NCBI RefSeq assembly: GCF_017591425.1
Contig: NW_024464918.1
Location: forward strand, 11,654,001-11,718,000
DNA: 64,000 nucleotides
Origin: Ochotona curzoniae
Taxonomy: Eukaryota > Chordata > Mammalia > Lagomorpha > Ochotonidae
Direction: 5' to 3'
The notes under the pieces: model-generated
What the model was told of the DNA's origin: nothing
The model's database searches: none
The model's input: the letters and a program-made list of their open reading frames with translations, nothing else
Part shown: in pieces, positions 53,909-64,000 of the stretch
Layout of the letters: every line of letters starts with the position of its first letter
Position numbering within the stretch: the stretch's first letter is position 1
Made by a program: the position numbers and the translations under genes

Positions 53909-54238
53909 ATTTTTTTCTAAGTTAGTTATTTTTATTGGAAAGGAAGACTTACAAAGTAAAGGGGAGACAAAGAAAAAAACTTCTTCCACCTGTTGGTTCA
54001 CTTTCCAAATAGCCGCAATGGCTAAAGCTGAACCAATCTGAAGCCAGGAGCCAGGAGCTTCTTCTGGGTCTCCTCCATGGAGGCAGGTTCCCAAGGACTT
54101 AGGCCATCTCCTGCTGCTTTCTCAGGCCATAAACAAGGAGCTGGATTGAAAGTGGAGCAGCTGGGACAGAATCCTGCACTCATGTGGGGTGCCAGCACTT
54201 AAAGGTGGAAGATTAGCTTATTCAGCCTTGGCACAGGT
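53909..54238 (-). mobile_element. C-type SINE, minus orientation, with decayed target-site duplication
   Basis: This reversed copy of the older GGAAAGGAAGACTTACAAAG type has GAAGCCAGGAGCCAGGAGCT and GGTCTCCTCCATGGAGG. Flanks CAAAAACATTTGA (53896-53908) and CAAAAGCATTTGG (from 54240) match at 11 of 13 positions. Confidence 0.85.
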
Positions 54239-54823
54239 CCCAAAAGCATTTGGATTTGTTCTGGAATTACGAGAAGCATACCCATTTCAGTTTACATGAT
54301 ACCATCCAAATCATGCATGGGAATGAATCACATGACTACGTTCAAAATACCTGGAAGGAAAATTGCATTGTCAGTGACTCAAATATACTTGTTAGAAAAT
54401 CAAAATCCCCTCTCTCCTAAAATACATTATAAAATGTTTAGTTTAGGCCAAGATTTGTCTGAGAGACTCACAGAATATGAAGTGAAATTTTTTGGAGCTT
54501 GTTTAGAAATAAATATTTAAACGTATTTTGCTTTCTTTGTATACCCACAGGCTTATTTATAAGATTATAAATGTCATACATATATTCATTTGTGCCTAAA
54601 TGGATATGTGCATACTGTAGTGGAAGTTTAAGGCACAGACCTCCACAGGAAATGCATCACCATAAAATGAAACTTTAGCACGTTTGATGAATCATAACTT
54701 TTATATTCCAATTTAATGCCTAAATATCTGTATGTAGCAAATGTGTTTGACATAACCACAGACTGTTATGCAAGAAGGGCTACTGTGGAAGGCTCATTAT
54801 GTTACCAAAATTATAGACATTTT

Positions 54824-55147
54824 AAAGAGGTATGTATTTTGTATTGGAAAGGCAGGTTTACTAGCAAGAAGGACAGAGAGAGAAAGATTGTTCATCTACG
54901 GATTCCCTCGCTAAATGGCCACAATGGCTGGAGCTGAGCCATTCTGAAGCCAAGAGCCAGGAGCCTCCTCCAGGTCTGCTATGTGGGTTCAGGGTCCAAA
55001 CGCTTTGGCCCATCCTCCAGTGATTTCCCGGGCCACAAGCAGGGAGCTGGATGGGAAATGGAGCAGCAGGAACACAAACTGTCATTCATATGGGATCCCA
55101 GCACTTCAGTGGAGAGGATCAGCCTGTCGAGGCATTGTGCCAGGCAC
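54824..55147 (-). mobile_element. C-type SINE, minus orientation, 15-base target-site duplication
   Basis: This reversed copy, with TATTGGAAAGGCAGGTTTAC, GAAGCCAAGAGCCAGGAGCC and CATATGGGATCCCAGCACTT, is flanked by perfect 15-base copies of AATTATAGACATTTT at 54809-54823 and 55148-55162. It is the longest duplication in the window. Confidence 0.92.
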
Positions 55148-55162
55148 AATTATAGACATTTT

Positions 55163-56105
55163 TTGAGTACAGGCAATTAATGACACTTTACAATGAAGAG
55201 ATTAAAGTCTAGCGTTAACTGTGGCAGATCTAAGATTGAAACTTATGTTCAACAACCTTGTGATTCTAAAGCCCTATCAATAAAAAGTCATTTTTTAAAA
55301 TTAGAGTTTTATGATGTAATTATTTTCATGTAGACAGTAGAAATCAGCTCTCTTAATCAAATGAATCTATGCTTATCTTTGTTAATAGCAATTAGGTTAG
55401 GGAAAAATTTCAAAGCACTTTTTTTTGTAATTTTAACAGTTACATTTATTAACCATTTGTTTTGTGCCAAATATCCTGCTAAGAACTTTGTATGGATTAT
55501 CTCCTTTAATCACTATACAACCCTAAGGGATTATACTATTATGATCACTTCCACCTTGAAGCTAGACCAGAGGCCCAAAAGTTTATATAATATTCCAATA
55601 TCAAGTTGGAGTTGGGATGCAGGATTCAAATACAAGCTCATTTGAATGGAAGGCATTACCGTTGTAAAAAAAATTACTGAAAATATACATTGAAAATTTT
55701 AAGGCTCCAGTGAATTTGAGTAGTTACAAAGTGATACTTGTGCAAAACAGTAGAAGAAATAAAAGGGCACCTCAAATAATAGAGTAAAATTAATTATTGT
55801 TTATATGTTTGTGAGTTAGCTTTGTTGTAAGTATTGCATTGTGTGACTCCCACCACTTAAGTGTTATTAGGTGTGTCAAACTCCTAGACTTTTAGCTTCT
55901 AGACTTTTCGCCTACAATAGAATCTAAACCCCTTAATTACATACAACTGTAACTTGTCAAAACGAAAGGAAGAAAGGAAGGAAGACGGAACGAAAAGCTA
56001 AGGTTTGGACAAGCACATAAACAGAGATCAAGGTTAAGTGTGTAGCCATTTTCACGATTTACAGGTGGTCTATTTGGATCTACAGTTTATTATTTTATGA
56101 CTTTT
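55163..56105. other. Intergenic, nothing recognised
   Basis: This is AT-rich DNA with a purine stretch (GAAAGGAAGAAAGGAAGG) at about 55965-55985. No gene is supported; a 94-codon plus frame at 55361-55645 is unrecognised. Confidence 0.5.
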
Positions 56106-56240
56106 TAAAAGATTTGTTTATTTTTTTTGCCGGAAGCTCAGATTTACAGAGAGAAAGAGAGACAGAGAGAAAGATCTATCTGGTGGTCTGACACAGGCAA
56201 GGCGAGGACTTTGTCGCTAGGGCCCCTCGCCAGGCCCGGG
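56106..56240 (-). mobile_element. C-type SINE with a large internal deletion, minus orientation
   Basis: The tail-proximal part (AAAAGATTTGTTTATT through AGAGAGAAAGATCT) joins directly to the head part (AGGCAAGGCGAGGACTTTG, CTAGGGCCCCTCGCCAGGC). About 200 bases of body are missing. The head still has several CpGs, suggesting a young copy. Confidence 0.82.
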
Positions 56241-56903
56241 TCACCGGTTTATAACTCATACAAAGACCATGCTCCTGTGCTTGAAAGCTCCTGCTACATT
56301 TTTCTTTCACCCTTGCTTACCTGTCATTGCTCAAACAACTCATTTTGCACAAATGATTTCACAGAATCTTTTAAAAAATCTCTTCTCTCGGAGCTCTGTC
56401 ATGCCCTAATCCAAAAAGTGGGGAAAGGGGACTTCGACCTTTCTCTCCACGTACAACTTCATTTATGCTTTGACTCTGTAGCACATAATATATTACAATA
56501 TCATTGTCTTGCTCAAGGGTTTCCGCAGTAGACTATAGACTTCCCAAGCGACGTGTGAAAGCATGCTCCCTCACAGCTTCAGACACGTTTGTACCTAGGC
56601 TGGAGATGAGCTGAAGCATACCTCAGCGACCGGGTCAGACAGGGGCACGTGGACTAGATTGGTCCAATCAGTGTAAGTGCCAGGGTTTTCTGAGGAGGTA
56701 CAAAGAAGGAGGGGGTGTTCTCAACATGCTTCCCAGTTGCTTTAACACCTCCACCCATAAGCAAAGAGAACTGAATTAAGAAATAGAAGTTATTTCTTTT
56801 TTGTCTTGGACAAAATAACTTAAATTCTTGGTCTCAGTAAATTCTGTACCCATAAAGATAACTCTTATCTTTTAATTTTTTTTAGATAAAAGCCCATTTT
56901 CCT

Positions 56904-57235
56904 TTTTTTAAAAGATGTATTTATTTTTATTGCAAAGTCAAATATGTACAGAGAGGAGGAGAAACAGAAATATCTTCGGTCGGATGATTTGCTCCCCAAG
57001 TGACAGCAACAGTCAGAGCTGTGCTGATCTGAAGCCAAGTGCCAGGAACTTCCTCTGGATCTCCCACACCTGGGTGCAGGGTCCCAAGGCTTTGGGCTGT
57101 CCTTGACTGCTTTCCCAAGCCACAAGCATGGAGCTGGATGGGAAGTGGGGCTGCCAGGATTCGAACCAGAGCCCATATAGGATCCCAGCATGTTCAAGGT
57201 GAGGACTTGAGCTGCTAGGCCATGCCGCCGGGCCC
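56904..57235 (-). mobile_element. C-type SINE, minus orientation
   Basis: This full-length reversed copy has AAAAGATGTATTTATTTTTA, TACAGAGAGGAGGAG, TGGGTGCAGGGTCCCAAGG and GCTAGGCCATGCCGCCGGGC. Flanks CCCATTTTCCTTTT and TCCATTTTACTTT may be a decayed duplication. Confidence 0.9.
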
Positions 57236-57483
57236 TCCATTTTACTTTAAACTGGATTTTTCATCACTTCTAAAAGCAAAACAGAATTCATTAAGTACAT
57301 CTGTATTTCAAGCAACCTAATTAGTATATTAAAAATAACTTGCAATTGCGCAGTTCACTAAAAACAACAAGAGAAACGAAAGACATGAAATCTTCATTAA
57401 TTGTAGGAATCACAGTTCAGTGTGGGGGTGTTTGATGCCATGGTAATGGCGCTTAGCATCATTTGCATACCCTGTCACAGCGC

Positions 57484-57704
57484 CTAGTTCCAATTCTGCT
57501 GTGACTTCCAATTCCATCTTTTTGTTAATGTGCTCTGAAAGGCAGCAGGTGATGTCTCTGTGAGTTTGGTCTTTGCTACCCATTTGGATGACCCTGACTG
57601 GTTTCTGAGCACATGCTTACTGTTGGCTGATACGTACCTTTGGTGACTTGAACCAGCGATTCTATCCGTCTCTGTCTCTCTGCCTTTCAAATAACGGAGG
57701 TGGA
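57484..57704 (+). mobile_element. Old C-type SINE, plus orientation, head missing
   Basis: Body phrases GACTTCCAATTCCATC, AATGTGCTCTGAAAGGCAGC, GACTTGAACCAGCGATTCTA and the end CTCTGCCTTTCAAATAA identify an older SINE without its tRNA-like head. Confidence 0.6.
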
Positions 57705-58085
57705 GATAAGTAAGCAAATTTTTCATCAGGTAGAAATAGCTATTAATTCCTTACCCTGGGATCTTGAGACACTAGCAGATGCAAGCTCATGTTTCCCATG
57801 GTTCCGGTACTCTCTGCTACATTCACGAGACTGGGAATCCCTTTGCAGCCACCACGTTACATTTTGAACAATCACTTGGTGTTGCTGGTAGTACCCAGAA
57901 AACCAGCTGAAAGAGACCTGAAAGTCTTTAAAGTGGTTAGCACCCTCCTGGAAATGTGCATGTGGTGTTTGTCCTTGCACAGGCATCCTATCAGCGAAAT
58001 CCAGGACAGAATCAACAAAAAGTCACTTCTCTTTTGGGGTCTAATTTTTCTTCTACTTGCTGGTCACTTGATAACTGACACTTTA
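57705..58085. other. Intergenic, nothing recognised
   Basis: A 110-codon plus frame at 57789-58121 runs into the adjacent LTR remnant and is unrecognised. No gene is supported. Confidence 0.45.
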
Positions 58086-58530
58086 ATTTCTCCTTGTGTT
58101 CACTGCTTGGGGATGCCGTGATCAGGTACCACAAACTGAAACATACGAACTCACACTGGTGGCAACGCAAATTCCAAACTCGTTGTCCGAGGATTGGTTA
58201 TCTAAGGACTGGGGAGGGTACATCTCTCGCAAGCCCTCTGCTAGTTTCTGTGCTTTACTGGCCACCTTTGGCCTTCCTTGCTGCCTTCCCACTGCCTTCC
58301 TGTTTACACAGAATGCTCCCAGTAGATGAAGTAGATCTGTGTTCACACTGTTTCTTAAAAGGACACCATTTGTATTACATTTGGGCTTACTTTAAACTAG
58401 CATGGCTTATTTCACTGATGACATCTCCTTCTACCCTATTGCTAAATAAGGTCACGTCGTGAGATGCTTGGCGTTTGGACGTCAACTGGGGAGAGGAGGC
58501 AGATGTTAACCTATAACACTGGCATCAGCA
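58086..58530 (-). mobile_element. MaLR/MLT1-like LTR remnant, minus orientation
   Basis: Read in reverse order, CAGGTACCACAAACTG, CTTAAAAGGACACCATTTGT, GCTAAATAAGGTCACGTCGT and GGCGTTTGGACGTCAACT follow the layout of an MLT1-type LTR, and the end AACCTATAACACT fits its terminus. The short frames across it (74 to 122 codons) are by-products. Confidence 0.55.
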
Positions 58531-60639
58531 AAAACACAAGTTTATGGAACATTATATTTGATACAAAGATAATTTTTTTAGATGAGAAGTTTAGTAAAAC
58601 TACTCTTGACAGCTAAGTCTGTAAACTAGGGTGGGTTTTTTAAAATTAAAAAAGATAAGACTAAAATGATCCAATGACAAGTGAGATTTTGCAAAGCTTG
58701 GATCTGAGTCATCCTGATTACAATGCACACAGATGCACGTTTTAGAATCCTTAAAATTAGAACTTAGTGGCTCAGCTAACACTGCCTGAATTTGTTTCAC
58801 CTGTGGAAAATTCATAACCCAGATTCAATATTAATGAGCAGTTTTCAAGTCCTAGGTCTCTTGAGTGATGGATGCTCCATCTTCCTGTTTCAAAATGAAA
58901 CCCAAGGAGAGAGACCCTTGAGTAGAATAACTGTGGAAATACAGCAAAACGGATCAATTATGGGGAGTCTAGGGAATTCACACGTAAAAGAAAGACCTTT
59001 ATAATTAATTGATAATTAGCAGGGCTATAAGACTTACCTGTAACAGTATAACAGAGCTATTGTCATTTTCAATGTGAAAATAATATTTGGGGTAAAGGTC
59101 TTTAGCTTCTCAGTTTTTACTCACTCTCCACTTAACATTTTGGATGGAGTTTGGTGAAAGCAAGAAAAATCATGTTCCAACCCAAACACCATCCTTGATG
59201 AGGACCTGGAACGATTTTTTATCTTTCTTGGATAACTTCCAAAGGAAGAAGACATCTGCAGAGGAATTTAAAGCAAGGGCTGGATCCTCCGTTGTATCCA
59301 TTTCTTCCACAAGCTTCCATTACAATGATTAGGCATTCTAATATGTTTCTACCTTCCAGTTCACTGACTTTAATAAAACTGCTTCAAAAATAACAAATTC
59401 CTTCATAACACTGCTTGGGTTTCTATAGGCACCTGGAAGTGGGAGTTTGCTGAAAACCCAGCTGAAGTAGTTTGCATTCATAGGAGGAAATCACATCTGT
59501 GAAACTATGAGACATTTAATTTACAGCGTACATCCCTGCATCAAAACAATTAGGCTGCCGAGACTATCAATGGCATTTTCACCTTCTTTAAGCTATGTAT
59601 TTGTGATTGTGCACTACAAGATCACACATATAACCATGAAATTAAACATGTGGCTGTTAAAATACCTGAGTGTTAGTGTAAGAAAATGTTAGCCATCCTT
59701 GGTTTATTAAAGTTGCCTAACAAAGACTAAAACAAGAAGAGAGTGTCACAGAAAAATCAATGTAACTAATTAATATGTGCTGAGGAAATATATCTGAAAC
59801 TGCTCTGCCGGCAATGAGGATGAATCAGAATGAATGAGACTCAGTTGATGTCACAGAAAGGAGGTGGCCTTCTCTTCCACTTTGAGACGAGTCCCTATAC
59901 AGTTTGAATGCAAATACTGCATACCATCAGCCCTTAGCCTCCTGTAGTTTCCCAGCCTCTCTCCCTTTGATAGGAATTCCATTGCCCCCCTCTTGCTTTT
60001 ATGACTACAAATAGCCTATTACTAAAACTATCTCACTGAACTGAGAGGGTAGTTGACGGAGTAGTGCAGTCTGTCCTGCAGTATCCCTCTCCCCTCATCC
60101 GCTCTGAAAGGTTCTGCTCATTGGACATAGGAGGTCATTTGATGCTTGATCTTGTCTGTATCAATTTCTTTTCCAGAAACTTCAGGCATAGAGCAGAAAG
60201 TTAGCTGCCACCTGTGTGTAGCCCCCAAGTTAAAAGGAGCCCACTTTGCAATATCATAACAATTCTCTAAAGGACATGATATTGACCAGTCAAAGAAAGG
60301 CTAGGATGGATGAGCACGGCCACCAAACAGGAACTTACACACAACTTGAAAATGCATCTCTCTGCTCCAGTTTCAATCTTTAAGAACGTTTTACCACCAG
60401 TCCCTTAGGGAAACCAGGAATTAAGCCATAGCTGCCTGGCTCCTGGCCTTGCGCTTTGCAGTCAACACCTCTTTTCTGCCATCATTCTGATGTGGGTGGC
60501 TGGCATTCAGAATGCCAGGCAAGGAGACTGAGGTGAAGGTTTTACATCAATTCCTCCAAACACTAGTATAGTAGAAATACATTCACCTGGAGTGTACCCA
60601 CTCAGTAAGTTCTAGCAAATGAACTCAGCCATGGAATCC
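58531..60639. other. Intergenic, no gene recognised
   Basis: This stretch has no clear repeat and no supported gene. It is less AT-rich than most of the right half around 59,800-60,600. Confidence 0.45.
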
Positions 60640-63130
60640 TGATGATAACAAATAGTACAGCATTTCCATTATCCTATCGAAAGGTCCATCCTCATCCATC
60701 TCATGGCCCTTTACACCCCTTCCATCTCATTCCTGTCACCCCTGGAGGTGATCTCCTGTTTGATTATTTTCACTATGATTAGTTTTTCCTGCTGTAACAT
60801 TTTGCTTTAATGAAATCATTCAGGGAATAGTCCTCTGGGTAAGGCCTCTTCTACTCAGCAAACGGTTTTGGTGATTCATCCAAGCGTTTGTGTGTTTCAG
60901 CAGTCCATTCCTAGAGGTGAATAATATTTTATTATATGCTTTCCATTATATCTCATTATATGCAAGGCTCATCTCCATAGAAGTGTATTATGACAGTGTT
61001 TTGTTTTTAAAATTTTCCTATTAGTACATAGCTAGGTTATTTTGACTTTTTGGCTGTTGTGAATAGATATGCTTGACTATTCTTGTATAAGTCATTTTGT
61101 AGAATCTACAATTATGATCATTCATTTTAGGTAAAAGTTTAAAAGTAGAATCATAGCCGTAGGATTTCAGTGAGCATACTAGATGCACCAGAGTAGCACA
61201 TATAAATTCTTGGATTTAGTGTTGTATACACGTCAACTAACTCAAATAGCTTGTCGTTTGGTGTACATCTGTGGTTTTGATGACTTTTTTATCTCATTGT
61301 TTTTTAATGTAATAAGAGGGGATGATAAATCTCCAAATGTTTTAATCAATTTTCTCTTTTAATAATTTTGTCAGCTTGTTTTTATATTTTGAAACTGTCA
61401 GATGTCTAACAATAGGATTTTATGCATAGCAATAGAATTGATCAATGGATCAATTCGAAGTATCTTATCAGTGATAGTGATCTTAAATACCTGAACTACC
61501 TTTCTCAGTTTGTGTGGCATGATTTTCCATGCTTTCCCATTTATATAATTTGTCTTTATATTTAGGATGTGATATCTCTAAAAAAAAAAAAAGGTAATGT
61601 ATTAACTTTTAATTTAACTTTGCAATTTCTGTGCTGAATAGTGATGTTTAGTTCATCTACATTTAATGTACTTGTTAGTGTGGTTCAGCTTCAGGTTCCT
61701 GTTTGGCTATTTGTGTCTGTTCATCCTGACTATTACTTTTACTCTTTATTCCTCCTTCCTTCTATTCTTTTGGTCTGAATATTTTCTAGAATTCTTTATA
61801 AATTTCTCTGTTAGCTCTTTAGCTATTTCTCTTATTACTATATTTTTAATGTTTACCATAGAGATTATTACATGTATACGTGACATTTTGCATTATAGTT
61901 GAAGTTAGCATCACTTTATGTGAAATGTCATTCCCAAGATCATATCGTTTCTTCCCCATTTTATAATATAGTTGTTCTGTGTAATGCATTCATTTGGCTG
62001 CAAACTCCACAATGCAATGTAACAATTGCAGTTTAAATAGTTATGTAAATTATAAAAAATAGGAAGTAGAAAATAATAGTGTTTTACACTTACTTCTCTA
62101 TCACATACAGTGATCTTGACCTTTCCCTGAAGATTTGAATTTTCTTTACGATAGTTTTCCATCAGCAAGCACTTGTTTCAGCATTTCTTGTGCATGTCTT
62201 CAGGAAATACAGCTTTTATTTATTTATTTCATAGATATAAATTTCTCAGTCACAGATTTTTCATTTTCTCATTGCATCATTGTTTCTAATGAGGCTTCAA
62301 CAGTAATTTTGTATCATTGTTATTTTGTGTGTTTTTTAACATGATGCTGCAGATATAAAATTCATTTATTAGAAACTGTCCCTCAAATGTTGAATTTTGA
62401 TATTTTCCCTAACTAGTAGTGTGTAATACAATGCCTTTGCACAATGTGGTACAAAAGCAGGGAGCTGCAATGCCTAGTTGGCTCTGTGACTCAAAAGTAA
62501 ACATGTGAAGCTCGTCAGTGCTTCATGCTGTCAAGTTATGATATTTACCAACTTACAATCTTTTTTCAACTTATGATGTGTTTATAAGAATATAACCTCA
62601 TTGTAAGTCAAGTGTCATATGTACATAGCCATTTTTCTGCCTTCAAGTATTTTCATATTTCTTTGTTTTACTGACTTGACTAAACTGTGCGAGAGTACTT
62701 AGTTTATGCTTCTTATAGTTCTCTGAGCTTTTTCTTTTTTTTTTCTTTTTTTCCACCCCATTCTCTCCTCCCTCTAGAGCACCAATAACATATGCACTAG
62801 ACATTTTTGTATTGTTTTACAGCTATTCAGAGCACTTCTGATCGTTTTCCATTCCCCCTCCCTGCCTTTTAGCTTGAGCAGTGTCTATTGATTCTTCTTC
62901 TCAGGCTCTTCAATCTCGCCCCAAAATCTGCTGGTAAATGTGTTCAGCGAATTCTAAACTCCATACCTGGTACCTTAGCCCTTACTTTTCTAGTTGATTC
63001 ATATTACCACTTCTATTTTCTGCTAATACTTGCTATCCTTTTATTCTTCGTTATATTATTTTTATTTCTAGCTGTAATTCTAATAGCTACTTTAAAATTT
63101 GTCAGGTGCAGTCTCTGATAATCTTGTTGC
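60640..63130 (-). mobile_element. Old L1 fragments, minus orientation
   Basis: The plus strand reads as antisense L1 3' sequence. TGGTGATTCATCCAAGCGTT near 60870, TTGGCTGTTGTGAATAGATA near 61050, and the T-rich run at 61640-61900 (CATCTACATTTAATGTACTT) follow the order of old L1 3' ends. The part from 62,400 to 62,640 (CAACTTACAATC, CATTGTAAGTCAAG) may be a separate ancient repeat. Boundaries are approximate. Confidence 0.5.
61435..61456. repeat. Perfect inverted repeat, 9-base arms
   Basis: GAATTGATC and GATCAATTC are separated by AATG. It lies inside T-rich old L1 DNA and probably arose by chance or local duplication. Confidence 0.9.
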
Positions 63131-63441
63131 AGTCAGCACTGATTGTCTGAAATAAAAGACATATTTTCCAGTTTCTTTAGATGTTATCATTTGGCTTATA
63201 TCCTAGATAATGTCGATGATTTATTACAGAGGCTATGGATTCTATCATACTGTTCTTGAAAGTGTTTCATGTTTTCATCAGACTGCTAAACTAAAACTCC
63301 CAACACTGGACTTAATCTCTAGAATTTCTGTCTAGTTCTCCTAGTCTAATTGGTAACTTTGCATTCTGTCCCACACATACATAGTTTAAAACTAATTGGA
63401 AAGTCAAGTTCATATCTAAATTTGGGAATACAATTCTGTAA

Positions 63442-63791
63442 TTGTAGTTTTAAAAGATTTATTTCATTTGAAAGTCAGAATTCCTGAAAGGGGATTGTGA
63501 GAGAAAGAGAGAGAATGGGAGAATGGTAGTGGTTTCTTCCATCTGTATACACTCCCCACTTGACCACATGAGCCAGGACTTGCTCAAGCCACAGAGAGGC
63601 TTTTGGAGCTTCTTCCAGATCTCTCACATGTGTGCCAGGGTCCAGGAACTTATGGCATTTCCTACTGCTTAACATGGACATTACCAGGGAGCTGGATCAA
63701 AAGCAGAGCAGTTGGCATTCAAACCGGTGTTCATATGGGATGCCTGTGCAGCAGGTGGTGGCTTAATTTGCTATTCCATTGCACCAGCCCC
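63442..63791 (-). mobile_element. C-type SINE, minus orientation, with target-site duplication
   Basis: This diverged reversed copy has AAAAGATTTATTTCATTTGA, GGAGCTTCTTCCAGATCTCT, GGGAGCTGGATCAAAAGCAG and the head end CATTGCACCAGCCCC. CAATTCTGTAA flanks it at 63431-63441 and 63792-63802. Confidence 0.88.
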
Positions 63792-63811
63792 CAATTCTGT
63801 AACTCTTATTT

Positions 63812-64000
63812 CTTTTTAAAGCTGTGTGTTTAGTTAGTTTTAGATACAAAGAAATAGAGAGAGTTCTTGCATCGTTTATTCACTCCCCAAATGCTCATAA
63901 CAGCCATGACTGGGCCAAGACAAAGCAAAGATCGTGGAACTCCATTTATGCCTCTCAAACGGGTAGTAGGGACCGACGTACTTAAACCAACACTGCTGCT
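63812..64000 (-). mobile_element. Old SINE, minus orientation, cut by the window edge
   Basis: TTTAAAGCTGTGTGTTTAG, ATTCACTCCCCAAATG and CATAACAGCCATGACTGGGC are in the order of a reversed SINE tail and body. The rest runs off the right edge. Confidence 0.6.

Noticed and set aside
56127..56531. 134-codon plus-strand frame
   Set aside because: Its first third is SINE sequence and the rest is unique DNA with no recognised domain.
57455..57470. Octamer motif ATTTGCAT as a regulatory site
   Set aside because: A single 8-base match in tens of kilobases is expected by chance and has no supporting context.

Overview
The window is mammalian nuclear DNA. It carries one recognisable protein-coding gene, the 5' part of GABRA6 (GABA-A receptor alpha-6 subunit), on the minus strand. 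The host is a lagomorph, most likely a pika (Ochotona). I infer this from more than twenty copies of a tRNA-derived C-type SINE whose better-preserved copies match the pika form as I remember it, and from L1 3' ends of lagomorph type. The species call rests on recall of repeat families, not on a search.

GABRA6 runs right to left from its start codon at 20474. Eight coding exons (20437-20474, 20148-20266, 19561-19628, 17500-17720, 17334-17416, 16896-17039, 16338-16490, 15252-15511) join in frame, with GT donors and AG acceptors, into codons 1-362. They encode the signal peptide, the extracellular ligand-binding domain with its Cys-loop, M1, M2, M3 and the start of the M3-M4 loop. The last exon (rest of the loop, M4 and 3' UTR) was not found, so intron 8 seems to run from 15251 past the left edge.

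Left region (1-15251, inside intron 8): six SINEs of various ages; a 34-copy minisatellite at 8064-8937 with 25-27 base units; a possible LTR at 9893-10470; and a heavily broken endogenous retroviral pol region (possible RT motif, RNase H, integrase) up to about 14430, on the strand opposite GABRA6 and interrupted by a young SINE with perfect target-site duplications.

Right region (20475-64000, upstream of GABRA6): a short promoter-proximal segment with NFI/CCAAT motifs, then about 43 kb with no gene I can support. It holds many SINEs in both orientations, L1 fragments (one inverted on itself), two MaLR/MLT1-like LTR remnants, and a distinctive 3.4 kb block at about 49.8-53.2 kb made of a degenerate ~60-base tandem repeat, a unique 3' part and an A-rich tail. 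By known mammalian synteny GABRB2 should lie beyond the right edge on the plus strand, head to head with GABRA6, and GABRA1 beyond the left edge on the minus strand; neither is visible here.

Short open frames elsewhere (usually under 150 codons, many without an ATG) mostly fall in repeats or AT-rich DNA and are not treated as genes.
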